In this document: positions 63,441-64,000 of the stretch, one piece after another
Layout of the letters: every line of letters begins with the position of its first letter
How positions within the stretch are numbered: the first letter of the stretch is position 1
NCBI GenBank assembly: GCA_002077045.2
Contig: KZ111141.1
Location: forward strand, 1,635,093 to 1,699,092
Source: Rachicladosporium sp. CCFEE 5018
Taxonomy: Eukaryota; Ascomycota; Dothideomycetes; Cladosporiales; Cladosporiaceae
DNA: 64,000 nucleotides
Direction: 5' to 3'
The notes under the pieces: generated by a model
Seen by the model: the letters and a program-made list of their open reading frames with translations, nothing else
What the model was told of the DNA's origin: nothing
The model's database searches: none
Made by a program: the position numbers and the translations under genes

Positions 63441-64000
63441 TCATGCTTGCCCAAAGCCCTCTCCTCCCCACTCAATCGCCGTCCTCAGCCTCTGCTCAAG
63501 CACTGCCTCGCTCTCATACAGCGGCAAATTCAAGATGCAATAGCACGTGGAGCTAGTCGGCAGAAGCTTTGCTTGACCCCAAATTCTCGAAATGTTGAAA
63601 GTCAAGCTGCCGCTGACGGCTACGCGCTCAGCACTTGTGACAAAGCGCAGCAGCCCTCTCTGCAACTCCAGAGGCCAGCTGGCCACGATACGCCAGAAGC
63701 TTTCGATGTATGGCTCAGTTGGGGAGAACGCGGTGTACGTTGTCGATCTTCGCCAGTCGTGAATCGAAAGCGTGGGTGTGCCTTCAAGAGCTGCTCGTAG
63801 TTGCCGGGCGGTCAAGAAGGCCAGAAGAGGGGCGGGCAGGACGGAGTGGAAGCCAAGTTGCAGAGCGTGGAGTTGCGGATAGACGGACAGAGTGGTCAGC
63901 CATTCGACGTAATCCAGGGCGTACTGCTGATTTGTACCACGGGTTGGGATATCAGACCTAACCGGCGCTTGCCCCACAGTCCAACCAGGCCAATCCACGG
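63441..64000 (-). CDS. HECT-domain E3 ligase, C-terminal fragment
   Basis: The gene continues beyond the window; about 186 C-terminal residues are visible. The HECT C-lobe is recognisable: TPTLSIHDWRRSTTYTAF, FWRIVASWPLELQRGLLRFVTSAERV, LTFNISRIW and LPTSSTCYCILNLPLYESEAVLEQRL, with the active Cys in STCYC, and the end GGEGFGQA. The protein is distinct from UFD4 at 41729 (VMTCVNYLKMP). HECT ligases form a thioester with ubiquitin before transfer. The subfamily cannot be decided from this part. Confidence 0.85.
   Translation of the reverse strand, partial: VDWPGWTVGQAPVRSDIPTRGTNQQYALDYVEWLTTLSVYPQLHALQLGFHSVLPAPLLAFLTARQLRAALEGTPTLSIHDWRRSTTYTAFSPTEPYIESFWRIVASWPLELQRGLLRFVTSAERVAVSGSLTFNISRIWGQAKLLPTSSTCYCILNLPLYESEAVLEQRLRTAIEWGGEGFGQA

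Noticed and set aside
1..64000. tRNA, rRNA genes, or transposons in the window
   Set aside because: I looked for tRNA-like ends and for transposase or reverse-transcriptase motifs in the reading frames and saw none; short or decayed elements could still be missed by eye.

Overview
The window is nuclear DNA of a filamentous ascomycete (Pezizomycotina). The signs are short GT-AG introns of about 49-70 bases, tight gene spacing on both strands, and fungal families such as UTP14, ISY1, ALG8, STE14, COX15, UFD4, BFR2, FMP52, a HET-domain protein and fungal glutaminase A. A Dothideomycete is my guess from the style of the lineage-specific proteins, not something the sequence proves. A run of 100 N at 11361-11460 marks a scaffold gap, and genes at both window ends and at the gap are cut off.

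Layout. 1-9950: the end of UTP14, an ornithine-cyclodeaminase-like enzyme, an unusual SUMO-RRM-ubiquitin-like fusion gene, a class 3 lipase, a doubtful proline-rich ORF and a single-pass membrane protein. 9996-16000: an accessory block around the gap, with a DUF3176-type membrane protein, a HET-domain gene, one small protein and a broken glutaminase A gene. 16600-21750: ALG8, a ZGRF1/Mte1-like protein and ISY1. 22573-24690: a broken L-amino-acid oxidase gene. 24796-50624: mostly housekeeping genes (STE14, an NFKBIL1-like protein, an alpha/beta hydrolase, a RING/SR-like protein, COX15, a BTB protein, a GPI-anchored GH16 glucanase, the large HECT ligase UFD4, FMP52, BFR2).

50988-64000 is an accessory region built by local duplication. 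It holds three RING/RBR-type genes or remnants, then six MYND-finger paralogues sharing one architecture and one intron position, then the end of a second HECT ligase. Most of these copies are damaged: in-frame stops where a conserved tryptophan is expected, lost zinc-binding cysteines, or a lost splice donor.

The window is rich in ubiquitin/SUMO-related genes (SUMO fusion, RING protein, two HECT ligases, RBR-type genes), but they are not arranged as one pathway and I do not claim they work together. The most interesting items are the SUMO-RRM-Ubl gene at 2512-3868 and the decaying MYND array at 55754-63144. Several broken accessory genes carry changes that look like C:G to T:A mutations, which would fit repeat-induced point mutation or relaxed selection. 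Sequencing error cannot be excluded from one sequence.
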